Assembly (NCBI GenBank): GCA_964523295.1
Contig: CAZGAH010000003.1
Coordinates: 62,001-126,000, forward strand
Length of the DNA stretch: 64,000 bases
Direction of reading: 5' to 3'
DNA from: CAZGAH01 sp964523295
GTDB taxonomy: Bacteria > Desulfobacterota > Desulfovibrionia > Desulfovibrionales > Desulfovibrionaceae
Positions 36,140 through 44,771 of the stretch are shown piece after piece (the stretch's first letter is position 1; each line of letters opens with the position of its first letter). Below the pieces are notes generated by a model. That model did no database searches. It saw only the letters and a program-made list of their open reading frames with translations, and was not told the DNA's origin. The position numbers and the translations under genes were made by a program.

Positions 36140-36447
36140 GCCTGCGCGGTCGTGGAGCTGTGAATGTCGTCCAGGGCCATGGTGACGTAGCGGCGCAGGT
36201 CTTTGGTCGAGAGCGTGGGAATGAAAATGGCCTCCTTGGGGCAGGTGCCCTGGCAGGCGCCGCAGCCGGTGCATAAGGCGTGGATGACGGTGACAATCCT
36301 GGCGTTGGGGCGCGCGGGGTTCACCTTGACTTCCAGGCACTGGGCCGGGCAGACGTCGACGCACAGGGCGCAGCCGTCGCACAGCTCTTCGATGACGATG
36401 GCGAGGGGCTGCTTGCGGGGAAAGCTGGAGTCATTGACGCATTCCAT
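36136..36447 (-). CDS. 2[4Fe-4S] ferredoxin
   Basis: 103 residues with two CxxCxxCxxxCP clusters (CDGCALCVDVCP and CTGCGACQGTCP). The N-terminus (about 20 residues) and C-terminus (about 30) extend the core. It is a natural low-potential acceptor for the bifurcating Hdr-Mvh complex encoded just upstream. AGAGG precedes ATG 36447. It lies 17 bp after the maturation protease and overlaps the next gene by 4 bp. Confidence 0.9.
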   Translation of the reverse strand: MECVNDSSFPRKQPLAIVIEELCDGCALCVDVCPAQCLEVKVNPARPNARIVTVIHALCTGCGACQGTCPKEAIFIPTLSTKDLRRYVTMALDDIHSSTTAQA

Positions 36448-36464
36448 GGCGTTGGGTCCTCTTT

Positions 36465-36977
36465 TCAGGCTGCCTTTGGCTTAGCCAGGGTTTCCAGGCA
36501 CCAGGAGCGAACCGTGTCGCAGATGGCCGGCAGCGAGGCCTGAACTTCGGGGCTGAGCCGCTCGTCGAGCAACTCGGGAATATACGCTGTCTGCACGGCC
36601 AATATTTTCACGTTGACGCTGGTTTCGTCGCTGATGCGTTTGAGCAGGTTGACCGAGGGGAACAGATGTGAGGAAAAATCCATGATGCGTTTGGGGTGCA
36701 GCTCGTCGACGGTGATTTCCCAGAATTCACCGGGAGCCTTGCCATCCTGCGTCGTCGCGTCAACGATAATGATGCGCTCGGGCTTGGGGTCGAGCACGAT
36801 GAGATCGAAGAGCACCTGCTTGATGGAGGTGCCGATGTCGAGCGCGGCGGCGCCCTCGGGCAGTCCTTGCTCGTTGAGCAGATTGGCGACCGTGGGGCCC
36901 AGTCCGTCGTCGCCTTTGAGTACGTTGCCGCAGCCGTAGACGACGACGCGGTTGCTGAGCATCAGAGACCAGTCCAC
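36465..36977 (-). CDS. [NiFe] hydrogenase maturation protease (HycI/FrcD-like)
   Basis: 170 residues of the M52 endopeptidase family. The GCGNVLKGDDGLGP motif near the N-terminus and IIIVDAT supply the nickel-sensing acidic residues. This protease removes the C-terminal peptide of the large subunit once Ni is inserted. MvhA next to it has a 26-residue tail after its CxxC-His motif, consistent with such processing. Start: GTG 36977 after GAGGG; an internal ATG at codon 6 is possible. It follows mvhA by 82 bp, including the 13-bp hairpin at 37003-37031. Confidence 0.9.
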   Translation of the reverse strand: MDWSLMLSNRVVVYGCGNVLKGDDGLGPTVANLLNEQGLPEGAAALDIGTSIKQVLFDLIVLDPKPERIIIVDATTQDGKAPGEFWEITVDELHPKRIMDFSSHLFPSVNLLKRISDETSVNVKILAVQTAYIPELLDERLSPEVQASLPAICDTVRSWCLETLAKPKAA

Positions 36978-37002
36978 ATATCCCTCGCTGGGTTGTTGTG
37001 AA

Positions 37003-37031
37003 GGCAGAGGCCGCCAGTGGCGGCCTCTGCC
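37003..37031 (-). promoter_or_regulatory. Perfect 13-bp hairpin between mvhA and the protease gene
   Basis: GGCAGAGGCCGCC-agt-GGCGGCCTCTGCC. There is no T-run. The strong stem likely acts as a partial terminator or processing/stability element, setting lower expression of the downstream maturation genes relative to the structural genes. Confidence 0.65.
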
Positions 37032-37059
37032 GGGTGCTGCCTTCAGCCGTTGCCGAAGG

Positions 37060-38526
37060 CTAGTAGTTCTTCTGCGTGTCGATGAGCTTGCCGGTATGGT
37101 CGTAGATACGGCTTTCCATGGCGATACCGCCTTCCAGGCGGTGGGTGGCGCAGCTCATTCACGGGTCATAGGCGCGTACGGTCATCTCAATGGTATTGAG
37201 AATGCCCTGATCGTACTTGCCGTCCTTGATCAATGTCTTGGCAGCCTGACGTACGGCCAGGTTCATGCCGGCGTTGTTGTGACCGGTGGCGACAACCAGG
37301 TTGGCCATGGTGACCATGCCACGGTCGTCGGTCTTGTAGTGGTGGATAAGGTTCCCGCGCGGGGCCTCGACGCAGCCTATGCCTTCGCCGGCCTTGGGCT
37401 CGATCTTGGCGATGCGGTGCTCCTTGCCCAGAATCTCGGGGTCGTTGAGCAGCTCTTCAGCACGCTCGCAAACCTGAACCAGCTCGATGAGCCGGGCGTA
37501 ATGGTAGAGCAGGGTCAGATGCGCCGGCCGGCCGAAGGCCTGACGGAATTCCTCGAGTTCCTGCTGCGCGATGGGCGTGGCCATCTTGTCGCAGACGTTG
37601 ATGCGGGCGAGACAGTTGACGCGGTAGACGCCTACCGGGTCGTTCTCGTCGAGCTTGATCCCGCCTTTTTTCTTCATGTACGGGAACTTGAGGTAGGTCC
37701 AGGGCTCGACGTGTTCGGCGATGTAGTCCTGATATTTCTCTACCTTGAACTGCTCGTAGGAACCGTCCATATCCATCATGCGCAGTTCGCCGTTGTAGAA
37801 CTCGAGGGCGCCGTCGCTGGGGCGGACCGTGCCCAGGTAGCCCGAGGGGAAGACACCGACGGTCTTGATGGCGTCAAGGTACTTCGGGAACACGTTCTCT
37901 TTGGCGAACTTGAGCGTGTAGATGGAGAAGTCCTTGGCCTCCTTGATCACGGCGAGGAGTTCCTTACGCTCGTCCTCGTTCATGGGCTTGGCGAAGCCCC
38001 CGACCACGGCGGCGATGGGATGGATGACCTTGCCCGCGAACTTCTCAAGGGCCATCTGCGTTTTGTAACGCATGTGGACGACCTGTTTGGCCAGGTCCGG
38101 CGCGGCGCCGACTACGCCGACCACGTTGCGCACGGGATACTCCGCTCCGGGCCCGAGAACGAAATCGGGCGCGGCGAGGAAGTAGAAGTGCAGCAACTTG
38201 TCCGGGATATAGGCGAGCATCTGGCAGAATTCCCGGAGCTTGCTTCCCGTGGCCGTCGGCGTGACACCCAGGCAGCCGTCAGCGGCCTTGTTGGAGGCCA
38301 GGTGATGGTGCCAGGGACAGATGCCGCAGATGCGGTTGACGATACGGCAGACTTCTTCCACGGGCCGGCCGACGACGAACTTCTCGAACCCGCGCAAGGT
38401 CATGATCGCCAGGCGGGTATCGGCGACGTTGCCGTTGGCGTCGAGCATGATTTCAATTCCGGCATGGCCCTCAATGCGTGTCACCGGGGCGATGCGGAGC
38501 GTTTTGCCGACACTTGCTTCAGCCAT
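37060..38526 (-). CDS. mvhA: MvhA/VhuA [NiFe] hydrogenase large subunit, selenocysteine at TGA 37159-37161
   Basis: Large (catalytic) subunit of an F420-non-reducing, heterodisulfide-reductase-linked hydrogenase. The proximal Ni ligands are in RICGICPWHHH. The frame then meets TGA at codon 456 in the context DP-U-MSCATH, where the canonical motif is DPCxxCxxH. The TGA therefore replaces the Ni-ligand Cys and I read it as selenocysteine, as in methanogen VhuU. The frame continues to TAG at 37060-37062, giving 488 residues. A C-terminal tail of 26 residues after His would be removed by the adjacent protease. A SECIS-like hairpin lies 16 nt downstream. AGGAGG precedes ATG 38526. Without recoding the protein would end before its Ni site. 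Confidence 0.92.
37126..37142 (-). promoter_or_regulatory. SECIS-like hairpin of mvhA
   Basis: ACCGCCT-GGA-AGGCGGT, a 7-bp stem starting 16 nt after the TGA. Same geometry and apical CCTGGAAGG as the mvhD element; bacterial SECIS hairpins lie within about 40 nt of the UGA and carry G in the loop. Confidence 0.8.
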
Positions 38527-38535
38527 ATAAGCCTC

Positions 38536-39468
38536 CTAACCTAACTTTTTCAGGACGCTGTGGGCGCCGTTGAACCGGCTGAGATAGCCGCGTCGATCTA
38601 TCATTTTCGAAGGATCGTAGCCGACGGACGCCAGGGCGCCGATATAGTCGATGATGGGCAGTGCGCCGTCGCGGACCGGACCATAACAGCCGCGGCAGGG
38701 CATCCGTGCGGAGATGCAGCGCGGCGCCGTGCCGGTCATGCCCGAGCAGCCGGCCCGGGTGACAGGACCCAGACACATGAAGCCCTGTTCGAGCAGGCAC
38801 CGCATATTGTCAACGGGCTTGTTCGGATCGAATTCCGGCTTCTCCAGTACCCGCTTAATGTCGTCAAGCCCCTTCTTGCGCTCGCGGATGGTCGGACAGG
38901 TGTCGCAGACCGAGCGCTGAGGCAGGTTGAGCGGCGTGCCCTCCAGAAGGGCCAGGATCGCGGCCGCGATCCAGTCCGGATGCGGCGGGCAGCCGGGCAG
39001 CTTGATGTCCACCTTGACGTGTTCGTCCAGCGCCGTGACCGTCTCGTGGCAGGTGGGGATATGGTATTTGCTCGAGTCGGGATCTGGCCCTGGCACAGTC
39101 GTGGGCGACTCCCGGTACATGAAGTCCTTTATTTCCTGGAGGGAATACATGTTTCCCAGGGCCGGGATGCCGCCGTCCGTGGCGCAGGTGCCCATGGCCA
39201 CGAGGATCTGACAGCTCTTGCGCATCTTCTGGAGCACTTCGAGGTGCTCGGAGTGCCGGACGCTGCCGGTGACGATGCCGACGACCGCCTCCGGGATTTC
39301 CAGTTCTTTGCCTTCGCCGGTCTGACCGAAGTACTTCTTGTCGATGAGCACCGGGATGTGGACGAACTCGAGTTTGGGCAACAGGTCGACAAGAACGTCG
39401 CCGATGTTGAGCAGTGCTATTTCACAGCCCGAGCACGAGTTCAGCCATTCTTCAGCTATTGTAACCAT
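38536..39468 (-). CDS. mvhG: MvhG-type hydrogenase small subunit
   Basis: 310 residues. Small subunit carrying three [4Fe-4S] clusters that pass electrons between the Ni site and MvhD. Cluster ligands appear in NSCSGCEIALLNIG, AMGTCATDGGIPA, KLPGCPPHP, and a C-terminal group including MRCLLEQGFMCLGPVTRAGC and RMPCRGCYGP. The start ATG 39468 is set by GGAGG about 7 nt upstream; the in-frame extension to 39570 overlaps mvhD. No in-frame TGA. The stop lies 9 bp before mvhA. Confidence 0.95.
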   Translation of the reverse strand: MVTIAEEWLNSCSGCEIALLNIGDVLVDLLPKLEFVHIPVLIDKKYFGQTGEGKELEIPEAVVGIVTGSVRHSEHLEVLQKMRKSCQILVAMGTCATDGGIPALGNMYSLQEIKDFMYRESPTTVPGPDPDSSKYHIPTCHETVTALDEHVKVDIKLPGCPPHPDWIAAAILALLEGTPLNLPQRSVCDTCPTIRERKKGLDDIKRVLEKPEFDPNKPVDNMRCLLEQGFMCLGPVTRAGCSGMTGTAPRCISARMPCRGCYGPVRDGALPIIDYIGALASVGYDPSKMIDRRGYLSRFNGAHSVLKKLG

Positions 39469-39490
39469 AGACTTGCCTCCGTGGTCGGGC

Positions 39491-39910
39491 TTAGGCCGCA
39501 GCCTTCTGTTTGAGCGGGTTGGGGCCAAGGTCCCGGATCGTCTGGGTGAACTTGGTAACCACTTCCGCAAACCGAGGCGCTTCCGCCGAGGAGACCCACT
39601 CGATAGAGAAACGAGCCGGGTCGATGCCCATGTCTTCGAGCACGAGCTTTGCGCCTTCCGCCCTTGCCAACGCCTTGTTATTACCTTCCAGGTAATGACA
39701 TTCGCCGAGGTGTCACCCCATGACCATGACGCCGTCAGCGCCGTTGCGCAGGGCGTCTACGATCAGGTTGGGATGCACCATGCCCGAACACATCACCCGG
39801 ACGGCCCGCATATTGGGCGGATACTGCAGGCGCCCGACGCCGGCGAGATCGCCTCCGGCGTAAGCGCACCAGTTGCAGAGAAAGCCGATGATGACCGGTT
39901 CAAAACTCAT
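39491..39910 (-). CDS. mvhD: MvhD/VhuD electron-transfer subunit, selenocysteine at TGA 39713-39715
   Basis: 139 residues. MvhD links the hydrogenase to HdrA and carries a [2Fe-2S] cluster. The N-terminal FLCNWCAYAGGD and RVMCSGMV are intact. The frame reaches TGA at codon 66, in GVMVMG-U-HLGECHYLEGNN, where most homologues have GCHPGDCHY. The Cys in that motif is replaced by UGA, read as selenocysteine as in methanogen VhuD. The frame ends at TAA 39491-39493. A SECIS-like hairpin lies 16 nt downstream. The C-terminus (about residues 85-139) matches family sequence and would be lost without recoding. AAGGAGAA precedes ATG 39910. It starts 20 bp after hdrA. Confidence 0.92.
39680..39696 (-). 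promoter_or_regulatory. SECIS-like hairpin of mvhD
   Basis: ATTACCT-GGA-AGGTAAT, a 7-bp perfect stem starting 16 nt after the TGA, with the same CCTGGAAGG apex and distance as in mvhA although the outer stem bases differ. Confidence 0.8.
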
Positions 39911-39930
39911 GGATACGTTCTCCTTTTCCT

Positions 39931-42900
39931 CTAGCTTGCCAAAGCGCTCATAACCTGCGCTTTGATCTGTTCCATGGTGAAACCGTTTATGTCTACTCCC
40001 CCCTTGGGACAGGTGGCCATGCATACGCCGCAGCCCTTGCAGAGCGCCTTGTCGGTGCGAATCCGGCGGTGCTCCTTGCCGTCCGTGTCGGTGTAGGCCT
40101 CGAGGGTGATGGCGTTGTACGGGCAGGTGTCCACGCACAGTGCGCAGCCGTCACAGTTGGCCGTGGCCTCGCTCTTGATGGAGTCGAGCGTCATTACCGA
40201 CTTGGAGAGGATGACGCTGGCGCGGCTGACCGCGGCCTGTGCCTGGGCCACCGCCTCGTCGATCGGCTTGGGATAGTGGCACAGACCGGCCAGGAACAGG
40301 CCGTCCACGCTCATATCCACGGGCCGCAGCTTGGGATGCGCCTCGGTCAGGAAGCCCTCGGCACTGGTGGAGCACTTGTACAGCTCGACAAGCTCCTTGC
40401 TCTCGTTGGGCAGAATGGCCGAGGCCAGGATGAGATGGTCGGCCTTGACCTTGATCGGACGTTTGAGGATGTGGTCGACGAATTGCACGGTGAGATCGTT
40501 GCCTTCTTTGGCTACGACCGGCTTGGCGTCGGTTTCGTAACGGACGAAGATCACCCCGAGTTCCCGGGCCTTGGTGTAGAGGTCCTCACGCAGGCCGTAG
40601 GTGCGGATGTCGCGGTTGATGATGAAGATGTTCATCTTCGGGTTGATTTCTTTCATCTGAATGGCGGTTTCGATGGAGTGCGTGCAGCAGACGCGGCTGC
40701 AATACTGACGTCCGGGCTCACGGGAGCCGACGCACTGGATGAATACCGCCGTATTGGACTTCTCAATGGCCGCCTTGTCCTTGGCCATGACCGCGTCGAA
40801 CTCGAGGTGCGTCTTGACGCGGGCATCCTGACCGTAGAGGTACTCCGCGGGCTTGAGTTCCTTGCCGCCCGTGGCCACGACGGCGATGCCGTACTTGATG
40901 GCCAGGGTCTCGCCGTTGACGACGATCTCGCTCACGAAATTGCCCACCGAGCCGACGGCGGTCTTGAGCATGGCGTTCTTGTATATCTTGATCTTGGGAT
41001 GGTTTTCGACCTTGGCGATGACTGTCTGCAACTGGGACTTGATGTCCTCGTTCTTCCAGGTCTTGTTCAGGCCCCAGGCATTACCGCCGAGCACGTTGCT
41101 CTTTTCGAGCAGGATGGTGCTGTATCCCTGGTCGGCCAGACCCAGGGCCGCGGTCATGCCGGACAGACCGCCGCCGATGACCAGCGCGGACTGCGTGACG
41201 TTGACCGAGAGGTACTCCAGCGGCTGGAGCAGGGACGCCTTGGATACGGCCATGCGCACCTGGTCCTTGGCCTTTTCCGTGGCCTTCTCGGGCTCTTTGG
41301 CGTGCACCCAGCTGTTCTGGTTGCGGATGTTGGCCATGTCGATCAGGTACTCGTTCAGACCGGCTTCCCGCAGGGTGTCCTTGAACAGCGGTTCGTGCGT
41401 GCGCGGCGTACAGGCGGCGACCACGATGCGGTTGAGACCGAATTCCTTGATTTTCTGCGCGATGAGCACCTGCGTGTCCGAAGAGCAGGTGAAGAGGTTA
41501 TTTTCGACGTAGGCGACGTTGGGCAGGGTCTTAGCGTATTCGACAACGGCCTTGACGTCCACTACGCCGGCGATGTTGATGCCGCAGGAGCAGACGAACA
41601 CGCCGACCTTGACCTCTTCCTTGCTGATATCGCGCTCGGAGGGATAGGTCTTGGCCTTGGTCAGCGTGCCTTTGGCCTCGGCCAGGGCGCCGGCGGCCGC
41701 AGCGGCGGCGCTGGAGGCTTCGGTGACCGATTGCGGGATGTCTTTGGGCGACTGGAAGCAGCCGGCGACGTAGATACCCGGCTTGTTGCTGTCGACAGGG
41801 GCGAAGCTGGAGGTCTCGGCGAAGTGGTAGCGGTCGAGCTTGAGGTCAGCCTTGGCCGCCAGGTCCTCGGCGGTTGCCGGGGCTTCCAGACCGATGGAGA
41901 GCACGACCATGTCGAAGTGCTCCACAGCTTCCTTGCCGTTTTCGTCTACGTAGCGGGTGTCAACGCCAAGGTTGCCAGGACCGGGAGTGAAGGTATGCGG
42001 GCGCACACGCAGGAAGCGCACGCCTTTTTCCTCGGCGCCGACGTAATACTTCTCGAAGTCTTTGCCGTGGGAGCGGATGTCCATGTAGAAGATGGTCTGG
42101 GATACGTCACCAGTGGTATGCTCGGCCGTGACCAGAGCCTGCTTGATGGCGTACATGCAGCAGACGCTCGAGCAGAAGCCGTTGTCACACTTGTTGAAAC
42201 CGCGCGAGCCGACGCACTGAATCCAGGCGATCTTCTTGGGTTCGGTCTGGTCCGACGGCCGCTTGAGATGACCCATGCAGGGGCCGGAAGCGGAGAGCAG
42301 ACGCTCGTATTCAAGACTGGTAACGACGTCGGATACCTTCCCGTAGCCGAAATGATCGAACACGCTCGGATCAAAAGCCTTGAATCCGGGGGCCATGATG
42401 ACGGCGCCGACGTTGATGTTCACTTCTTCGGGCTTCTGGTCGAAATTGACCGCGCCGGTGGGGCAGTACTTTTCGCATGCCCGGCACTTGCCTTTCTGGA
42501 TATAGATGCAGTTCTCAGCGTCGATCGCGTATTTCAACGGCACGGCCTGTCCGTAGAGGATATACGCGGCCTTGCGTTTGTCCAGGCCCTCGTTGAACTC
42601 GTTATCGACCTTCTTGGGGCATTTTTCTGTGCACAGGCCGCAGGCAATGCATTTGTCCATGTCGATATAACGGGGATTCTTCTTGACCGTGACCGTGAAA
42701 TTGCCAACGGACCCGGCGACCTTCATGACTTCCGACAACGTCAACAACTCGATGTTCAAGTGCCGACCGCACTCGACCAACTTGGGTGAGATAATTCACA
42801 TTGCGCAGTCATTGGTCGGAAACGTCTTGTCCAACTGCGCCATCACTCCGCCGATCCCGGCTTTTTTCTCTACGAGATACACGTAGTAGCCGGAGTCGGC

Positions 42901-42975
42901 CAGATCCAGTGCAGTCTGGATGCCGGCGATACCACCTCCAACAACCATGACTGAGCCAAGTTTCTGTGCAGACAT
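39931..42975 (-). CDS. hdrA: HdrA heterodisulfide reductase flavoprotein, double module, selenocysteine at TGA 42796-42798
   Basis: 1014 residues with two HdrA-like flavoprotein modules in tandem. Module 1: FAD site GGGIAGIQ (about 13-20), NDCAM then TGA at codon 60 then IISPK, 4Fe-4S motifs CIACGLCTEKCP (about 108) and CRACEKYCP (about 162). Homologues have Cys where the TGA stands (NDCSMC), so it is read as selenocysteine, as in methanocaldococcal HdrA. Module 2 starts at about 452 (VGVFVCSCGINIAGVVDV), has GGGLSGMT (about 595) but lacks the CxxC in the equivalent loop. The C-terminus has two clusters, CDGCALCVDTCP and CKGCGVCMATCP. The ATG 42975 has AAGGGGG upstream. HdrA is the flavin site of electron bifurcation between H2, ferredoxin and a disulfide-type acceptor. 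Confidence 0.92.
42757..42775 (-). promoter_or_regulatory. SECIS-like hairpin of hdrA
   Basis: CGAGTGC-GGTCG-GCACTTG, 7 bp with one G-T pair, starting 20 nt after the TGA. The GGTC apical loop resembles that of the E. coli fdhF SECIS. Confidence 0.72.
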
Positions 42976-43059
42976 CGAAACCCCCTTTTGGCTGGGCTTA
43001 AGGATTTGCACACGATGATATACGTCAGACCTGCCAGACATCCTTGCAGGCTGACCTGC

Positions 43060-44379
43060 CTAAAGTTCGACCCCGAACTTCTTCCACTGAGCTGCTGCCT
43101 CCGCTTCCGCCCTGGCAACCTGGGCGATCGACCAAGGCTCGATCGCAAGCGATTCGGCAACCAGCTGCCACAGCGACTTTACCTCGTACCCGCATTCACC
43201 GGGGTAATATTTCGGCAGTCGCTTCTGAATCTGGTCCCGACAGCTGGTGCAACCGACTACAACAACGTTTGCGCCCGAGTCCTTGATCTGGCGGACCTTG
43301 AACCTGCCGTGCGCAACGGATTCCTTTTCGTACGGCATGGGCCAGTTGCCGCCGCCCGCGCCGCAGCAGTAGTTGTTCGCGCGGTTGGGCGTCATCTCGA
43401 CGAACTGATCCTCTTCAATGCATTGCCTGAGAATCCAACGAGCTTCGTTATAATACCCATGACCACATTGCCGTTCGAGTTCACGACCATGTTTACAGGA
43501 ATCATGCCAAGTGAACAACTTGCCTCTGTTGACTGATTTATCAATCGTAATCCGGCCCTGTTCAATGAGTTCCTTCAGGTAGTCGTAAAAATAGGTGCTG
43601 CCGACCTGGCCGTTCAGGTCCTCGATGTTGAAGTTCTTCTCACCGGTGCTACAACCAAAAGAATTGCCACCAGCACCGGTCATGATCATAGCCTTGCGAC
43701 TGGAGCGCTGCGTCCGGTCGATCATCTCTGTTGCCAGGCCAGAGCCCGCGTATGCGGACCTCCCGGCATGGTCGGCCTCAAAAGCCTCCCAGATGCTCGA
43801 TGAAATCGACCACTGTTCGTTGGCAGCGTAGAATATCTTCCACCACCAGCCCATGTCGTCGTAATCGCCGAATAATTCCTTGGAATTCGGGAAAAACAAC
43901 ACTTCGGCGTCCACCTGGTCCACCGGTACAAAAAAACCAGGCAGACCAGCATGTTCGGCAAATTCCACTCCCATGCTCGCTACGGCGGAAAGACAGTCGG
44001 TCCTTGAAATCGAGAAATCGTCGTCCCTGACGGGTGCTGTGAGAATTCCCTCCCACAGGATGCCAGGAACGTTGTCGCGGTTGCGCAGATTCTTTAGCAG
44101 ATTCCAGATCGGAACGAGATCGATTCCCATGGGGCAGGCATGGGAGCAGCGTCCGCAGCCTGTGCAAACCCAAGGAAAACAGGAATCGACGACCTCGTCG
44201 ACTAGGCCGAAGGTGATCATACGCAAAGCCGTACGCGGGTCCCACCCCTCCATGCCCGGAATGCCGGGAATGGGGCAGCCACTCGCGCATGATCCGCAAC
44301 TATGACAACGACTGAAATCGTACCGCTTAAGCCGGTCATGGATTTCGGCCTTGATTTCCCTGATTTCCAATACATCCAT
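43060..44379 (-). CDS. HdrD-like protein (fused HdrC-HdrB), one CCG motif degenerate
   Basis: 439 residues. The HdrC-like N-terminus has two 4Fe-4S sites: CHSCGSCASGCP (about 25-36) and CTGCGRCSHACP (about 72-83). The HdrB-like part has one complete CCG pattern, from HDSCKHGRE through NNYCCGAGGGN (about 336) to VGCTSC. The first CCG site is not recognisable. This makes it closer to HdrD/DsrK than to HdrB, which has two CCG non-cubane clusters. It is the first gene of the operon; AAGGAGG precedes ATG 44379. It would be the disulfide-reducing arm; the acceptor is unknown, with DsrC a known candidate in sulfate reducers. Confidence 0.88.
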   Translation of the reverse strand: MDVLEIREIKAEIHDRLKRYDFSRCHSCGSCASGCPIPGIPGMEGWDPRTALRMITFGLVDEVVDSCFPWVCTGCGRCSHACPMGIDLVPIWNLLKNLRNRDNVPGILWEGILTAPVRDDDFSISRTDCLSAVASMGVEFAEHAGLPGFFVPVDQVDAEVLFFPNSKELFGDYDDMGWWWKIFYAANEQWSISSSIWEAFEADHAGRSAYAGSGLATEMIDRTQRSSRKAMIMTGAGGNSFGCSTGEKNFNIEDLNGQVGSTYFYDYLKELIEQGRITIDKSVNRGKLFTWHDSCKHGRELERQCGHGYYNEARWILRQCIEEDQFVEMTPNRANNYCCGAGGGNWPMPYEKESVAHGRFKVRQIKDSGANVVVVGCTSCRDQIQKRLPKYYPGECGYEVKSLWQLVAESLAIEPWSIAQVARAEAEAAAQWKKFGVEL

Positions 44380-44771
44380 ACCGTCCCGCCTCCTTGCCGG
44401 AACAACGAAAACGTACCATTACGCTTGCTGTCCTTTCGCCACGATCGGTCTCGCCTCTGCCGGCGTTGGCCGCGCCGTTATCCCTGCCGAGATCGTTACC
44501 AACCGTGACCTGCTCCACCTCCTCACAGGTTAGTGTCCATACTGCACTATCAGGTTTTTCATTGTTACTTATCAATAAAACCTATGGAAACCTCATTCAA
44601 CCATAAAAAGCAACCGGGGTCAACAGCCAAAAATGATTCCTGGAAACACGACAGCCCATCTCCGCGGACCGCCCCAGCTGCCTTTTCAGACATGACTGGA
44701 GAGAAAACGACGCACTCCGATCCGTCCTCGCGCACGCCCTGCCGCAGGAGGATCCTCCCGGCCATGACGGT
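44380..44771 (-). promoter_or_regulatory. Intergenic region upstream of the Hdr-Mvh operon
   Basis: 392 bp, AT-rich in 44540-44640. A weak sigma70-like pair on the minus strand, TTGAAT (44595-44600) and TATTGA (44572-44577), is separated by 17 bp. It could start the operon transcript about 190 bp before hdrD. GGAGGATCCTCC (44747-44758) is a perfect palindrome near the end of the next gene. I see no small gene here. Confidence 0.35.

Noticed and set aside
40069..42789. 906-codon open frame antisense to hdrA
   Set aside because: A shadow of the high-GC coding strand; the real HdrA runs the other way with clear motifs and a ribosome site.
42796..42975. The 59-codon piece before the hdrA TGA as a separate small FAD protein
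   Set aside because: It ends within the cluster motif and continues in frame as HdrA; a recoded single gene is the simpler reading.
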